64,000 nucleotides of DNA from Veillonellaceae bacterium (GCA_012798135.1 JAAZNU010000316.1:1-64000); one strand, 5' to 3'. Positions 43,897-52,860 are shown, counted from the first letter of the stretch. A program made the numbers and translations. Notes: generated by a model not told the origin, from the sequence alone.

Positions 43897-44334
43897 TCAT
43901 CCGGGGTTCACCAGCAGCACCACCAACCCCAACAAAAAGGTGACCACCACCAGCACATAATCGCCAACTTTTACCTTGTCATATGCATGCGAATTTTCTG
44001 CTGGTTTTTCGGGATTGTAGCGAACTTCGAGTGTTGGAGGAAACTCATCCAGTGCTTTTTGGGCGCTGTTGCTGGTCCATATCCCCGGCAAACGCAGGTG
44101 ACCTGTAAACTCAGACCCCATGACCGAATAGGCATAGCGCACCTCGGGGAAATAAGACACATGCCCCTTGCTGCTGCGCTGGCGGACCACTTCCTTGCCG
44201 GTCACCTGCGCCATAACCGGCGGCCATTCCTGGCTGGCTTTAATGCGCCGCGCCTGCAAGATCGCCTTGATGAGCGTGTATGCGCTGAATCCGAACATGA
44301 TTGCCGCCGTAATGTACAGAACGAATGGTGTCAT
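43897..44334 (-). CDS. DUF3592 membrane protein
   Basis: The 145-residue form starts at the ATG at 44334, with GAGGAG seven bases before it. A first membrane segment is followed by an extracytoplasmic-type domain: EWPPVMAQVTGKEVVRQ, YFPEVRYAYSVMGSEFTG, and YNPEKPAENSHAY, the pattern of DUF3592 proteins. A second segment closes the chain. The function of this family is not known; members are found next to many kinds of gene. It is transcribed alone and ends in a strong terminator. Confidence 0.82.
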   Translation of the reverse strand: MTPFVLYITAAIMFGFSAYTLIKAILQARRIKASQEWPPVMAQVTGKEVVRQRSSKGHVSYFPEVRYAYSVMGSEFTGHLRLPGIWTSNSAQKALDEFPPTLEVRYNPEKPAENSHAYDKVKVGDYVLVVVTFLLGLVVLLVNPG

Positions 44335-44400
44335 GACCAATCTCCTCACGCAGAGTGTTTTCTTTAGAGTATACAGATTTTGTTCTTCTAATACAAATGA

Positions 44401-44435
44401 CAAAAGCAAACACCCTGTTCTCACAGGGTGTTTGC
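44401..44435 (-). terminator. Terminator of the acyl-CoA synthetase gene
   Basis: A perfect 13-bp stem (44423-44435 with 44406-44418) and 4-nt loop are followed on the minus strand by TTTTGTCATTTG. Confidence 0.85.
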
Positions 44436-44454
44436 AATGTTTGATGTAGTTATC

Positions 44455-46557
44455 TCACGACTGCTTGAGGATCACCCGGCCATCCAGTGCCAGCGCGCCC
44501 TTCCCCACCGGGAAGACCAGCAGGGGGTTCACCTCGGCTTCCAGAATAGCAGGAAAGTCCAGCCCAAGCTGCCCCAGGCGCATGATCACCTCCACCACTG
44601 CCTCCAGGTCGGCAGGTTGCGCCCCGCGCATCCCTTTGAGCAGTTTGCCGGCATGGGTCTCATCGATCATTTCCACTGCTTCAGCAGCGCTCACCGGTGC
44701 TACCCTGAAAGAGACATCCTTGAACAACTCCACATAAATACCGCCCAGCCCAAACATCACCACCGATCCAAAGCCCGGATCGCGCTTGAGCCCGATAATC
44801 ACTTCCTGCCCGCGCGGTGCCATCTGTTCGATGAGCACACCCTGCAGGTCGGCGTCCGGGCGTTTGGCAGCGATATCCTTAAACAACTTCTCATAAGCTT
44901 CCGTCACTTCTGATTCACTCTTGAGGTTGAGCACGATCCCGCCGGCATCGGATTTATGGAGCAGCTGCGGTGAGATGATCTTCATCGCCGCTGGGAAACC
45001 GATGGAAGCTGCCAGTTTTGCAGCCTCCTGCGGGGTATGCGCCTCGCCGCCCTTCACCAGCGGGATCCCGTAAGCTTGCAGAAGCGGACGGGTTTGTGCT
45101 TCCCCCAGCTCAGCGGGAAGTTCCGATACATTCAGCAATTTCTCAGCTGCGTTGCGGTCAATATTCTTGAGCACAATTGGTGTTACTGGCGGCTTTGCCA
45201 TCCAGTCGGCGTAAGTCTTCATGCCTTTGAGCACAGCCCCCATGGCTTCAGGCACAGTGTACATGGGCATGCGGTTGGCATGCAGAATCAGGCGCGGTTC
45301 GTCCACCGACATGTCGCCCATAATGCAGGTGAGCACGGGCTTCCCTGCCCCCTTTGAAGCATCCACTACTGCCTGCGCTACCGCGCGCGGATCAACCAAC
45401 GCCTGCGGAACCAGGATGGGGATGATGATATCCACCGTCTTATCCTGTTTGAGCGTCTCGATAACGCGCGCGTAATCCTGCGGTTCAGCTGCACCGAGCA
45501 TATCCACCGGGTTGCCCACCTGCGCGCTCGGGTTCAGGAAACCGCGTAAAGCTGCCCGCGTATCCTCTTCAAGGTCCTCCAGGCGGAAGCCATTGAAGGA
45601 TAACGAGTCCGAGGTCAGGGCTGCCGGTCCGCCGGCATTGGTGAGCAGCACTGCGTTGGTGCCGCGCGGCAGGGGCTGAAAATCGAACGCCACCGCCACA
45701 TCGAACAATTCGGCAAAAGAATCCACCTCGATGACACCTGCCTGTTTGAAGGCTGCCTGGTAAGCTGCGTGCGAACCCGCCAGTGACCCGGTGTGCGAAC
45801 TGACAGCACGAGCTCCGGCATCTGAGCGCCCGCCCTTGAGCAGCACAATCGGCTTGGAGCGCGAGACTTTCCGTGCAACCTCGAGGAAGCGCCTGCCGTC
45901 GCGGATCTGCTCCACGTAAGCTGCAATCACGCGCACGCGTGGCTCCTGGCCAAGGTACTCGATCATATCCGTTTCGGTCACATCCGCCTCGTTGCCCAGG
46001 CTGATGAAATGAGAGAAGCCCACCTTTTTACCGTAAAGAAAATCCACCACCCCGCCACACACCGCCCCCGATTGAGAAACAAAGCCAATCCCGCCCTCGT
46101 CCGGCATGCCGTGGATGAAGGTGGTGTTCAGCCCGGTGGCAAGGTCCATGGTACCCACGCAGTTCGGTCCGATCAGTCTCATTTGATAAGACTTGGCTAT
46201 GCGCAGACACTCCTGTTCCAGGTCTGCTCCGTTCTGCCCCACTTCCTTAAATCCGCCGGAAATGATCACCGCAGCCCGGATGCCGCGTTTGCCGCAGGCT
46301 TCCAGCGTGGCGGGGGTAGCTGCCACCGGCACCACGATCACTGCCAGTTCCACCGGGTCGGGCACATCGCTAATCGAGGCATAGCACTTTTTGCCCAGGA
46401 TCTCGTTCTCTCCGGGGTTGACCGGGTAGATGCTGCCGGCATATTTTGAGGTGACCAGGTTGCGTAAAATACCGTGGCTCAACTTGCGGGGGTTGGCAGA
46501 GGCGCCGATCACCGCAACCCCGGCTGCTGAAAAGAACGGCGCAAGAGAAGAGGTCAT
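44455..46557 (-). CDS. ADP-forming acetyl/acyl-CoA synthetase (fused alpha-beta)
   Basis: The 700-residue enzyme makes ATP and acetate (or another acid) from acyl-CoA, ADP and phosphate, a fermentation energy step in anaerobes. It has the CoA-binding Rossmann domain (YPVNPGENEILG, VIISGGFKEVG, GPNCVGTMD) and ligase domains with the phosphohistidine loop SSHTGSLAGS. The C-terminal ATP-grasp domain (about 470-700) has PAAMKIISPQLLHKSDAGGI and GVLIEQMAPRGQEVIIGLKRDPGFG. The order alpha then beta in one chain is the bacterial/archaeal ACD form. AAGGAA precedes the start. It probably acts with the lactate dehydrogenase pathway as an alternative end-product route. Confidence 0.93.
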   Translation of the reverse strand: MTSSLAPFFSAAGVAVIGASANPRKLSHGILRNLVTSKYAGSIYPVNPGENEILGKKCYASISDVPDPVELAVIVVPVAATPATLEACGKRGIRAAVIISGGFKEVGQNGADLEQECLRIAKSYQMRLIGPNCVGTMDLATGLNTTFIHGMPDEGGIGFVSQSGAVCGGVVDFLYGKKVGFSHFISLGNEADVTETDMIEYLGQEPRVRVIAAYVEQIRDGRRFLEVARKVSRSKPIVLLKGGRSDAGARAVSSHTGSLAGSHAAYQAAFKQAGVIEVDSFAELFDVAVAFDFQPLPRGTNAVLLTNAGGPAALTSDSLSFNGFRLEDLEEDTRAALRGFLNPSAQVGNPVDMLGAAEPQDYARVIETLKQDKTVDIIIPILVPQALVDPRAVAQAVVDASKGAGKPVLTCIMGDMSVDEPRLILHANRMPMYTVPEAMGAVLKGMKTYADWMAKPPVTPIVLKNIDRNAAEKLLNVSELPAELGEAQTRPLLQAYGIPLVKGGEAHTPQEAAKLAASIGFPAAMKIISPQLLHKSDAGGIVLNLKSESEVTEAYEKLFKDIAAKRPDADLQGVLIEQMAPRGQEVIIGLKRDPGFGSVVMFGLGGIYVELFKDVSFRVAPVSAAEAVEMIDETHAGKLLKGMRGAQPADLEAVVEVIMRLGQLGLDFPAILEAEVNPLLVFPVGKGALALDGRVILKQS

Positions 46558-46627
46558 AAGGGATTCCTTTGTTTTAAGTTGATTGCCCGGATCGTTTTAC
46601 CGGGATAACGTGATTATATCAGGCGCT

Positions 46628-47539
46628 TTACTGCCAGCCCTGCATGTACCACTGCATGTACTCCGCGATGTGGGCGCGCCAATATGCTGTTCCATGATCT
46701 CCGCGCGAGACATGATATTCATAAGCGATCCCGTTATCTTTCAGGGTATCCCGCAGCAGGTCGATATCCTTTGCCAGGAAATCCGTTTCACCGCGGTCGA
46801 TGTAAAAGCGCGGAAACGCCTCAGGCGGATAGGATTCCCGCAGTTTGTACACCCGCCGCCAGTCGCCAGCCATCAAGCCGACCGAGTGCGCCCCAACGGA
46901 ACTGAAAAGATCGAAATTGGTTAACGCCAGGCGAACTGCCCAACCCGCCCCCCTGGAGACCCCGCCGATGGCGCGGCATTCCCGCTCAACGCAAACCGGG
47001 TAATGCTGTTCAACCCAGGGGATCAACTCTTCGATGACCGCGTCTGGAAACGGCGTCTTATCAATGTCATCAAAATTCCAAACTTCATAGGGCATCACAA
47101 TGAGGAAAGGCTGCTGCCCTGCCGTGATTGCCTGGTCCACGATCGGGAAAACCCCCAGGTTATCCCAGATCGTATCGTCCTGCCCCTGTCCGTGCAGCAA
47201 ATACAACACCGGATAAGGTTTTTCAGGCGTCAGGGAAAAACAAGGCGGCGTGTAAACCGAAACCGTAAGCGGTTCCTTAAGCAGACTGGAGGGAATGTCA
47301 AATCGCTTCACCTGGCCTGAGGTTTCAGTGCAAACTTCTACCTCAGGGGTGGGTGTGGGGTTAGGGGTAACTGTAGGCGCGGAAAAATACTCGAGCTTTG
47401 CCGTAGGTGTTAGGGGTGTTTCTGATTTTCCGTAGAGTATCCCCGCTGTGAGCGAGCCCGGCTCGCAGGCATTCGCCAGCAGCACAAAGACTGCCAGCAC
47501 CGGCAACAGCGTCATCGCCTTGCGGACAACAGCCCTCAT
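46628..47539 (-). CDS. Secreted esterase of the esterase D / PF00756 type
   Basis: The ATG at 47539 overlaps the stop codon of the upstream acyltransferase (ATGA). The 303-residue product has a signal peptide with lipobox LANAC, a Pro/Thr-rich linker, and an alpha/beta hydrolase domain: YPVLYLLHGQGQDDTIWDNLG, ECRAIGGVSRGAGWAVRLAL (nucleophile Ser in GVSRG), FYIDRGETDFLAKDIDLL (acid) and YEYHVSRGDHGTAYW (His). Members act on acyl esters of sugars or on S-formylglutathione; exported forms are often sugar esterases. The coupling to an acyltransferase gene suggests a lipid or envelope role. It lies upstream of the acyl-CoA synthetase. Confidence 0.82.
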   Translation of the reverse strand: MRAVVRKAMTLLPVLAVFVLLANACEPGSLTAGILYGKSETPLTPTAKLEYFSAPTVTPNPTPTPEVEVCTETSGQVKRFDIPSSLLKEPLTVSVYTPPCFSLTPEKPYPVLYLLHGQGQDDTIWDNLGVFPIVDQAITAGQQPFLIVMPYEVWNFDDIDKTPFPDAVIEELIPWVEQHYPVCVERECRAIGGVSRGAGWAVRLALTNFDLFSSVGAHSVGLMAGDWRRVYKLRESYPPEAFPRFYIDRGETDFLAKDIDLLRDTLKDNGIAYEYHVSRGDHGTAYWRAHIAEYMQWYMQGWQ

Positions 47540-48453
47540 TTCAACCTGAACCTTGCCGGCAGATCGGCATCCGCGCCAGGCCAGACCGGGAAGAACATTA
47601 CCCACTGGGTCGGATCCTTGCGAATGAATTTCTCCACCTCCAACAGCACCTTTTCAGCATTCAAGCGTTTTTCTTCATGCGGGTCGGGATGCTTTTCCAT
47701 GTGCACCTGGTCAGAGACATCCAACACGCAGGTGCGGTCGTGATAAGTGTGAAAGCCAACCACGAACACCCTTGCTCCCGTGTGCAGCGCCAGTTGGGTA
47801 TAAGCCACCGGCAGCGCGGAAGGCTTGCCGAAAAAGACCGGACCATACATCTGGTTCTCCTGCGGCCGGTCCACCCCGGTGAGCACCGTGCCCCCTCGCT
47901 GCAGCCGTTCGCGCGCGTGCTGCCAGGAAGATACCGACATCGGCTCCACCTCAAGTCCGTGGTCAATCCGAAACTTGTTCTGCATGCGGTACCCAACGGT
48001 TGGGTTGGGATAAGAAAGGGTGAGGATCTTGAACCCCAGCAGCGGCAGCAGCACCCCGCCCAGATTGAACCCGGTGAGGTGTGGCATCAGCAGCAGGGTG
48101 CCCTGTTTCTCCTGCATGGCTTCATGCATCATGGCTTTGAACTTTGGCGTCATGGTTACCATCCGCCGCACATCATTCGGGCGGTCGAGGTAGTGATAGA
48201 AATCGTAAATGGCGCGCGCCTGATTGTAATAAGCCTGCCGCACCACCTGGCGCAGTTTACGCGGGGTGATCTTTCCGCCGTGCACCACCCACTGGTTCAC
48301 ACGCATAGCCCGGTGACCCGGACTCATCACGTCATTGGCGGCAAAATGTGCGATCAGGTCCGCCAACGGATAGCCTATCGTAGCCGGCAGCTGGCTGATG
48401 AGGTAGCTAATAATAGTGCCAAATGATTCGGTTTTCCAAAAAGGCACAGGCAT
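47536..48453 (-). CDS. LpxL/HtrB-like lipid acyltransferase
   Basis: The ATG at 48453 has AGGAG eight bases before it. The 305-residue protein resembles the lysophospholipid / lauroyl acyltransferase family: a hydrophobic start, RRMVTMTPKFKAMMHEAM, then LLLMPHLTGFNLGG where HxxxxE is usual, and later GVDRPQENQMYGPVFFGKPSALPVAYTQLALHTGARVF. In the family, H(x4)D/E is catalytic; here the acidic position reads Asn (HLTGFN), which is odd. In a lineage without lipid A it would more likely modify a glycolipid, as PatA-type mannoside acyltransferases do. Four-base overlap with the esterase downstream. Confidence 0.77.
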   Translation of the reverse strand: MPVPFWKTESFGTIISYLISQLPATIGYPLADLIAHFAANDVMSPGHRAMRVNQWVVHGGKITPRKLRQVVRQAYYNQARAIYDFYHYLDRPNDVRRMVTMTPKFKAMMHEAMQEKQGTLLLMPHLTGFNLGGVLLPLLGFKILTLSYPNPTVGYRMQNKFRIDHGLEVEPMSVSSWQHARERLQRGGTVLTGVDRPQENQMYGPVFFGKPSALPVAYTQLALHTGARVFVVGFHTYHDRTCVLDVSDQVHMEKHPDPHEEKRLNAEKVLLEVEKFIRKDPTQWVMFFPVWPGADADLPARFRLK

Positions 48454-48615
48454 AGGTTCAGCTCCTGCGGCTATTGTACCCGCCCTTTGCATTTTTATTG
48501 CACCCTGTTTTTAATTTTTCAGGGTATCCTTTTTGCAGACAGGGGGTTAAACTATTGGTTATGATAGAATTCCGTTGCGGGTTTCCTGCAACCACCCCAC
48601 TTTTTGGAGTTCAAA

Positions 48616-49953
48616 ATGGCTCAATCTTCTACAATTGATAAGGCGGTCCGCCGAACACGCTGGTCTTGGTATTTTTATGATTTTGGTAATTCTGCTTACG
48701 CGTCTGTAATTCTGCTGGCGGTATTTTCAGTTTATTTTTCCTCTGTTGTAGTAGACCACATTAAAGGTCCCTCGCTGTGGAACCTGGCGGTTGGCATTGC
48801 TGCTGTGCTGGTAGCTGTGATGTCGCCTGTGCTGGGCACCATCGCAGACTTCTCGCGCGCCAAAAAGAAACTGCTCTTCGTCTTCACTGCCCTGTCGGTG
48901 ATTTGCACCGGTCTGCTTTTCTTTGTGCAAAAGGGTGATGTGGCGATGGGTATGATCTTCTTCATCCTGGCGGAGATCGGCTACCGTGCCTCTCAGGTCT
49001 TCTACGACGCCTTGCTGGTGGATGTATCCACTCCCGAGACCATCGGCAAAGTCTCCGGCAACGGCTGGGCGCTGGGCATGCTCGGCGGCATCGTCGCCCT
49101 CATCCTGGTGCTCATCCCTATCCAGTTCATCAAGATCCCGGGCATTGAATCCACCCTGATGGTGCGTATCTCTTTCCTCATCACCGCGGTCTTCTTTGCG
49201 GTCAGCTCGATCCCGGTGTTCCTCAATGTGAAACAGATCAATGAACCTGAGAAACTGGCAGCCGGTGAATCTACCTTCGCGCACGCCTTCAAGAAACTCG
49301 GCGAAACCTTCCGTGATGTCAAGCGTTACAAGGAATTCATCAAGTACGCCATCGCCTTCCTCATTTACAACGACGGTATCATGATGCTGATGGACAACGC
49401 CTCCATCATCGCCGCTATCCTTTACGGATTCAAAACCCAGGAATTGATCATCCTCATCATCATCCTGCAGGTCGCTGGTGCCGGCGGAGCTTTCCTCGGC
49501 GGCTGGATCAGCCAGAAGTTCAGCAGCAAGCAAGCCATCCTGTGGTCGCTGATCATGCTGATGGGCGTCGTTGCTCTCCTCTTCTTCATCCAATCCAAAG
49601 CTATCTTCTACCTGATCGGTGCGCTGGCGGGTTTCTCGCTTTCCGGTGTGCAGGCAGTCAGCCGCACCATGGTCAGCCAGCTCTCCCCGCAGGAAAAAAC
49701 CGCCGAGTTTTACGGCTTCCTTTCCGTTGCCGGCCGCACCTCCACCTTCGTGGGTCCATTGGTGTTCGGTTCGGTTTACGCGCTGATGATCAATTGGTAC
49801 TCCAACCCGGCTCACGGTTTCACCGAAGCCATGGTTAAAGCCAACGCCATGTACTGGGCAATCGGCTCAGTGATTGCCTTCCTGCTCATCGGCATGCTCT
49901 TCCTGCTGCGGGTTCGCAAAGTCACCCACAAAGACCCGATCAAGTTCGAGTAA
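48616..49953 (+). CDS. MFS transporter, UMF1 type
   Basis: The 445-residue protein has about eleven to twelve membrane segments. SWYFYDFGNSAYASVILLAVF at the start and the GTIADFSRAKKKLL loop are typical of the UMF1 (Atg22-like) MFS family. FYDALLVDVSTPETIGKVSGNGWALGMLGGI and the late SRTMVSQLSPQEKTAEFYGF match as well. Bacterial members of UMF1 are of unknown substrate; fungal Atg22 exports amino acids from vacuoles. GGAG precedes the ATG at 48616; an upstream ATG at 48604 is less likely. It is divergent from the acyltransferase and ends in a terminator. Confidence 0.9.
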   Translation: MAQSSTIDKAVRRTRWSWYFYDFGNSAYASVILLAVFSVYFSSVVVDHIKGPSLWNLAVGIAAVLVAVMSPVLGTIADFSRAKKKLLFVFTALSVICTGLLFFVQKGDVAMGMIFFILAEIGYRASQVFYDALLVDVSTPETIGKVSGNGWALGMLGGIVALILVLIPIQFIKIPGIESTLMVRISFLITAVFFAVSSIPVFLNVKQINEPEKLAAGESTFAHAFKKLGETFRDVKRYKEFIKYAIAFLIYNDGIMMLMDNASIIAAILYGFKTQELIILIIILQVAGAGGAFLGGWISQKFSSKQAILWSLIMLMGVVALLFFIQSKAIFYLIGALAGFSLSGVQAVSRTMVSQLSPQEKTAEFYGFLSVAGRTSTFVGPLVFGSVYALMINWYSNPAHGFTEAMVKANAMYWAIGSVIAFLLIGMLFLLRVRKVTHKDPIKFE

Positions 49954-49959
49954 ACATCC

Positions 49960-49995
49960 AAACCGCCGGCAAATCGCTGGCGGTTTCTTTTCCTT
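49960..49995 (+). terminator. Terminator of the UMF1-type gene
   Basis: A 10-11-bp stem (49960-49970 with 49976-49986, one wobble) has an AAATC loop and is followed by a T-rich run. The next promoter starts six bases further on. Confidence 0.88.
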
Positions 49996-50001
49996 CTTGG
50001 G

Positions 50002-50007
50002 TATAAT
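50002..50007 (+). promoter_or_regulatory. -10 box of a leaderless plsC-like gene
   Basis: A perfect TATAAT ends seven bases before the ATG at 50015. Transcription from it would start at or next to the A of the start codon. No Shine-Dalgarno sequence is present. Confidence 0.6.
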
Positions 50008-50014
50008 AGTCCTC

Positions 50015-50746
50015 ATGCCAAAAGAGATCAAGTACCCGCGCCGCAGGTTCATTCGCACAATTCTTAAGGGAGGCATAGCTTTCGCTTTTGGGATCCTGGC
50101 GGATTTCACCATCGAAGGAAAGGAAAACCTTCCCAAAACCGGCCCGCTGTTGGTAGTGGGCAACCACTTCCACTTTTTGGATCCGCTGGCGCTCATTCAT
50201 ACCACCCCCTGGCCGCTGGAGTTCGTGGGCGGCTCGCAAACCCCCAACAGCCCCAAGGCGGTGGGCTGGATCTCCAAGTTATTTGGCGTCATCCCCACCT
50301 ACCGCGGCACTGGCTCACGTGAAACCCTGCAGGGAGCAGAATCCATCCTCAAGCAGAACGGCGTGCTGGGGATCTTCCCTGAAGGCGGCAGCTGGGCACA
50401 GGTGTTGCGCCCTGCCCGCCCGGGAACCGCCTTCCTTGCCTGGCGCACCAATGCGCGCATCCTGCCGATGGGAATCGACGGACTGGTGGATTTCTTCAAG
50501 AAGGTGCGGTTTGGTAAACGTGTTCCGATTACGGTGAAATATGGCAAACCTTTCGGCCCTCTCACCGGACCTCTAGGCGGCCGCCCCAGCCGCGACGATC
50601 TGGATGAAATGGGACACCAGATCATGCGCGAGATCGCCGAGCTGCTGCCAGAGGAACGCCGCGGGTATTACTCCACCGATCCCGCCATCCGCGCCGCAGC
50701 GCGCGGCACTGAAATTTACCCCTGGGCACACACCTCGGAACTATAA
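50015..50746 (+). CDS. PlsC-like 1-acyl-glycerol-3-phosphate acyltransferase
   Basis: The 243-residue protein has the acyltransferase motifs NHFHFLDPLAL (H(x4)D, catalytic), FGVIPTYRGTG, GILGIFPEGGS-type block (GVLGIFPEGGSWA, phosphate binding) and LPMGIDGLV. It would acylate lysophosphatidate or a related lysolipid at the membrane; a short hydrophobic stretch near residues 15-30 suggests attachment. The start is set by the -10 box seven bases upstream, as there is no room for a leader. Longer in-frame extensions overlap the preceding gene and are not used. A weak terminator follows. Confidence 0.88.
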   Translation: MPKEIKYPRRRFIRTILKGGIAFAFGILADFTIEGKENLPKTGPLLVVGNHFHFLDPLALIHTTPWPLEFVGGSQTPNSPKAVGWISKLFGVIPTYRGTGSRETLQGAESILKQNGVLGIFPEGGSWAQVLRPARPGTAFLAWRTNARILPMGIDGLVDFFKKVRFGKRVPITVKYGKPFGPLTGPLGGRPSRDDLDEMGHQIMREIAELLPEERRGYYSTDPAIRAAARGTEIYPWAHTSEL

Positions 50747-50762
50747 AGGGCAGCTTTCACTG

Positions 50763-50787
50763 ACCGGCAAGATGACCGGTTTTGTTT
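50763..50787 (+). terminator. Weak terminator after the plsC-like gene
   Basis: A 5-bp stem (50763-50767 with 50776-50780) is followed by TTTGTTTTG. The stem is short, so read-through into the lipoprotein gene is likely. Confidence 0.5.
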
Positions 50788-50807
50788 TGTAATGATCGGG
50801 AGGGAAG

Positions 50808-51689
50808 ATGAAAAAACTTCTTTTCGGTTGCCTCATCTTGTTTTGCCTACTGCCGAGCGGATGCGTCAAGCCAACCCCCGCAGCTACTGCCACCACTTTA
50901 CCGCCATCTCCCACAACCCTGCAACGCTTTCCTACCCCCACCGTCACGCTCACACCCTCCCCCGTCCCCATCCCCCGGGATGAGACTTACCAACTCAACG
51001 GGGTTTTCTTCGTTGTCCCTGCCTGCCTGGATGCAGCACCCGCCCTGACCCTCATCGATGCCGTTTTGCCTAACCCCAACGCCGGTCCCCTCATGTACTA
51101 CCCGGCGCACCGCCAGGTGAGTTTTACCAGCTACCCGCTGAAAGACAAATTTTTCGAACCGCTTATCCGCGTTTATCCCGTTAAGGAATTTGCCGCCATG
51201 TCGGATATCAGTGCCGGGAGAGTCTCGCGGATGACCGAATTGCTGGCTTCGCAGACCTGGAAGCCGGGCGACAGCATTCCACTGCTGCCGGGGTACAGCA
51301 TGATGCAGATCTTCCAGGCGCAGGTGAAATTTCTGGATTTCAAGAACGGACGCGGCGTCCGCTGGCTGACGGAACTTGCGCCGTATTCCGCGCCGGTGAA
51401 CAACCAGGACCTCTTTTATTCTTACCAGGGCATGACCAGTGATGGAAAATACTGGGTATCGGTGATGCTGCCAGTGAACGCCGCCTACCTGCAGGATAAC
51501 CCGGAATCCGTGGATGTTCCTGCCGCCGGGTTGGCATTCCCATCCGCGGTTAGCACCATCCGCCAGCAGGAGCTGGAATCGTATTACACCCTGATGCTGC
51601 GCATGCTCAACAACACGCCTGACGCGGCGTTTACCCCCGCCCTCGACTGCCTGGATAAGCTGGTCGCCTCCATCGCCATCGGAGATTAA
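50808..51689 (+). CDS. Secreted lipoprotein, first of a tandem pair
   Basis: The 293-residue protein has a signal peptide with lipobox LPSGC, a Thr/Pro-rich linker and a globular domain. The domain starts with FFVVPACLDAA, has HRQVSFTSYPLKDKFFEPLIRVYPVKEFAAM in the middle, and NQDLFYSYQGMTSDGKYWVSVMLPVNAAYL later. The last element (FTPALDCLDKLVASI) closes a cysteine pair with the first. I do not recognise the family. The next gene encodes a paralogue with the same order of elements. GGAGGG precedes the start. Confidence 0.75.
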   Translation: MKKLLFGCLILFCLLPSGCVKPTPAATATTLPPSPTTLQRFPTPTVTLTPSPVPIPRDETYQLNGVFFVVPACLDAAPALTLIDAVLPNPNAGPLMYYPAHRQVSFTSYPLKDKFFEPLIRVYPVKEFAAMSDISAGRVSRMTELLASQTWKPGDSIPLLPGYSMMQIFQAQVKFLDFKNGRGVRWLTELAPYSAPVNNQDLFYSYQGMTSDGKYWVSVMLPVNAAYLQDNPESVDVPAAGLAFPSAVSTIRQQELESYYTLMLRMLNNTPDAAFTPALDCLDKLVASIAIGD

Positions 51690-51782
51690 AATCCTCTTAA
51701 GTCGTTTCAGGAACATCACCTGACTATTTTTCGTTAATCCTGTATCATTAGTTATGTTCGAGCCAAAACATCGGAGGGAATC

Positions 51783-52670
51783 ATGAAAAAGATTGCATTG
51801 CTTACCGCGTTATGCCTGCTGCTCACCGCCTGCAGCCTGCCATTCACCATTAATTGGAACACCACCACCCCGCCCCCTCAAGGGGATACCCCAGTGGTTG
51901 TCCCTACTGATGCGCCAGTTGAGCCGACTGCCGTGCCACCTACTGCAGCTCCTGCTTTCGAGGGCACCGAGTACAATCTCGGCAATATTTATATGGTGGT
52001 TCCCCCCTGCCTGCCTGTAACTCCTTCAGGAGTGATCATACCGTCTGTGCCCTATGATGAGATGAATGGTCCACAGGAATACTACCCTGAACACCGCAAG
52101 ATCACCTTCGCGGGTTACCCGCTTTCGGGTAAATTTTTTGAGCCCATGATCCGTGTTTACCCGGTGGCCGAATTCACCGCGATGAACAGCATTATTTCAG
52201 ACCGCGTTAACGCGCTGCAGTCCCTCCTGGTGGATAAGCCGGCTGACCCGGATAGTTTCCCATTCCTGCCGCTCTTCAATGCAGCCCAGGTGTTCCATGC
52301 CAAAGTGGGTTATTTCCCATTCCAGAACGGCAGCGGTGTTCGTTTCCTCACCGAGTATGCCCAGTATTACGCTCCGATGAATAACTATGACCTTTTTTAC
52401 ACCTACCAGGGTCTCACAGCTGATGGAAAATACTGGATCTCAGCTATCTTCCCGGTGAATGCTGTCTACCTGCAGGAAACATGGAATTCCACCCAGGTTC
52501 CCCCCGATGGGGTGCCCGCACCCGCATGGGACAGCGCCAACCTGGAATCCGACATGCAGGCGTATTATGCCACCATGATCGACCGCCTCAACAACACCCC
52601 GGAGGATGGCTTCACCCCCTCCATCGCCTGCCTCGACCAGTTCCTCCAGTCTGTGAACGTGGGGGATTAA
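51783..52670 (+). CDS. Secreted lipoprotein, second of a tandem pair
   Basis: A 295-residue paralogue of the preceding lipoprotein: lipobox LLTACS, Thr/Pro-rich linker, then VVPPCLPV, HRKITFAGYPLSGKFFEPMIRVYPVAEFTAM, GSGVRFLTEYAQYYAPMNNYDLFYTYQGLTADGKYWISAIFPVNAVYL and a final FTPSIACLDQFLQSV. The cysteine pair is kept. The two proteins are similar along their whole length, so this is an old tandem duplication. The domain is unknown to me. GGAGGG precedes the start. The 54-bp repeat follows the stop codon. Confidence 0.75.
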   Translation: MKKIALLTALCLLLTACSLPFTINWNTTTPPPQGDTPVVVPTDAPVEPTAVPPTAAPAFEGTEYNLGNIYMVVPPCLPVTPSGVIIPSVPYDEMNGPQEYYPEHRKITFAGYPLSGKFFEPMIRVYPVAEFTAMNSIISDRVNALQSLLVDKPADPDSFPFLPLFNAAQVFHAKVGYFPFQNGSGVRFLTEYAQYYAPMNNYDLFYTYQGLTADGKYWISAIFPVNAVYLQETWNSTQVPPDGVPAPAWDSANLESDMQAYYATMIDRLNNTPEDGFTPSIACLDQFLQSVNVGD

Positions 52671-52687
52671 AAACGATCGTTTCCACC

Positions 52688-52741
52688 GTAGGGGCAGTTC
52701 ACACGAATTTTTTGTCCCCTTGCGGGATGAACTGCCCCTGC
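52688..52741. repeat. 54-bp palindromic element, copy 2
   Basis: Inverted arms of 14 bp (52688-52701 and 52728-52741, one mismatch) enclose 26 nt. It is the same length as, and in opposite orientation to, the copy at 4240-4293, with shared outer arms and the shared internal block GTCCCCTTG-GGGA. Confidence 0.75.
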
Positions 52742-52860
52742 TTATTGACCACCTTGACAAGGTAATATTTCAATTCGTTACCCTACCACTCTTCTAAAGT
52801 AGGGGGGTTTTTCCCTTCTGTGTATTCTGTGTATTCCATGGTTAACTGGATTTTCTCGTT

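Noticed and set aside
48727..49815. A 362-codon open frame on the minus strand inside the UMF1-type transporter gene
   Set aside because: It lies wholly antisense to a clearly recognisable membrane protein. Its product is a low-complexity mix of His, Asp, Glu and Gly, as expected from the mirror of hydrophobic codons.
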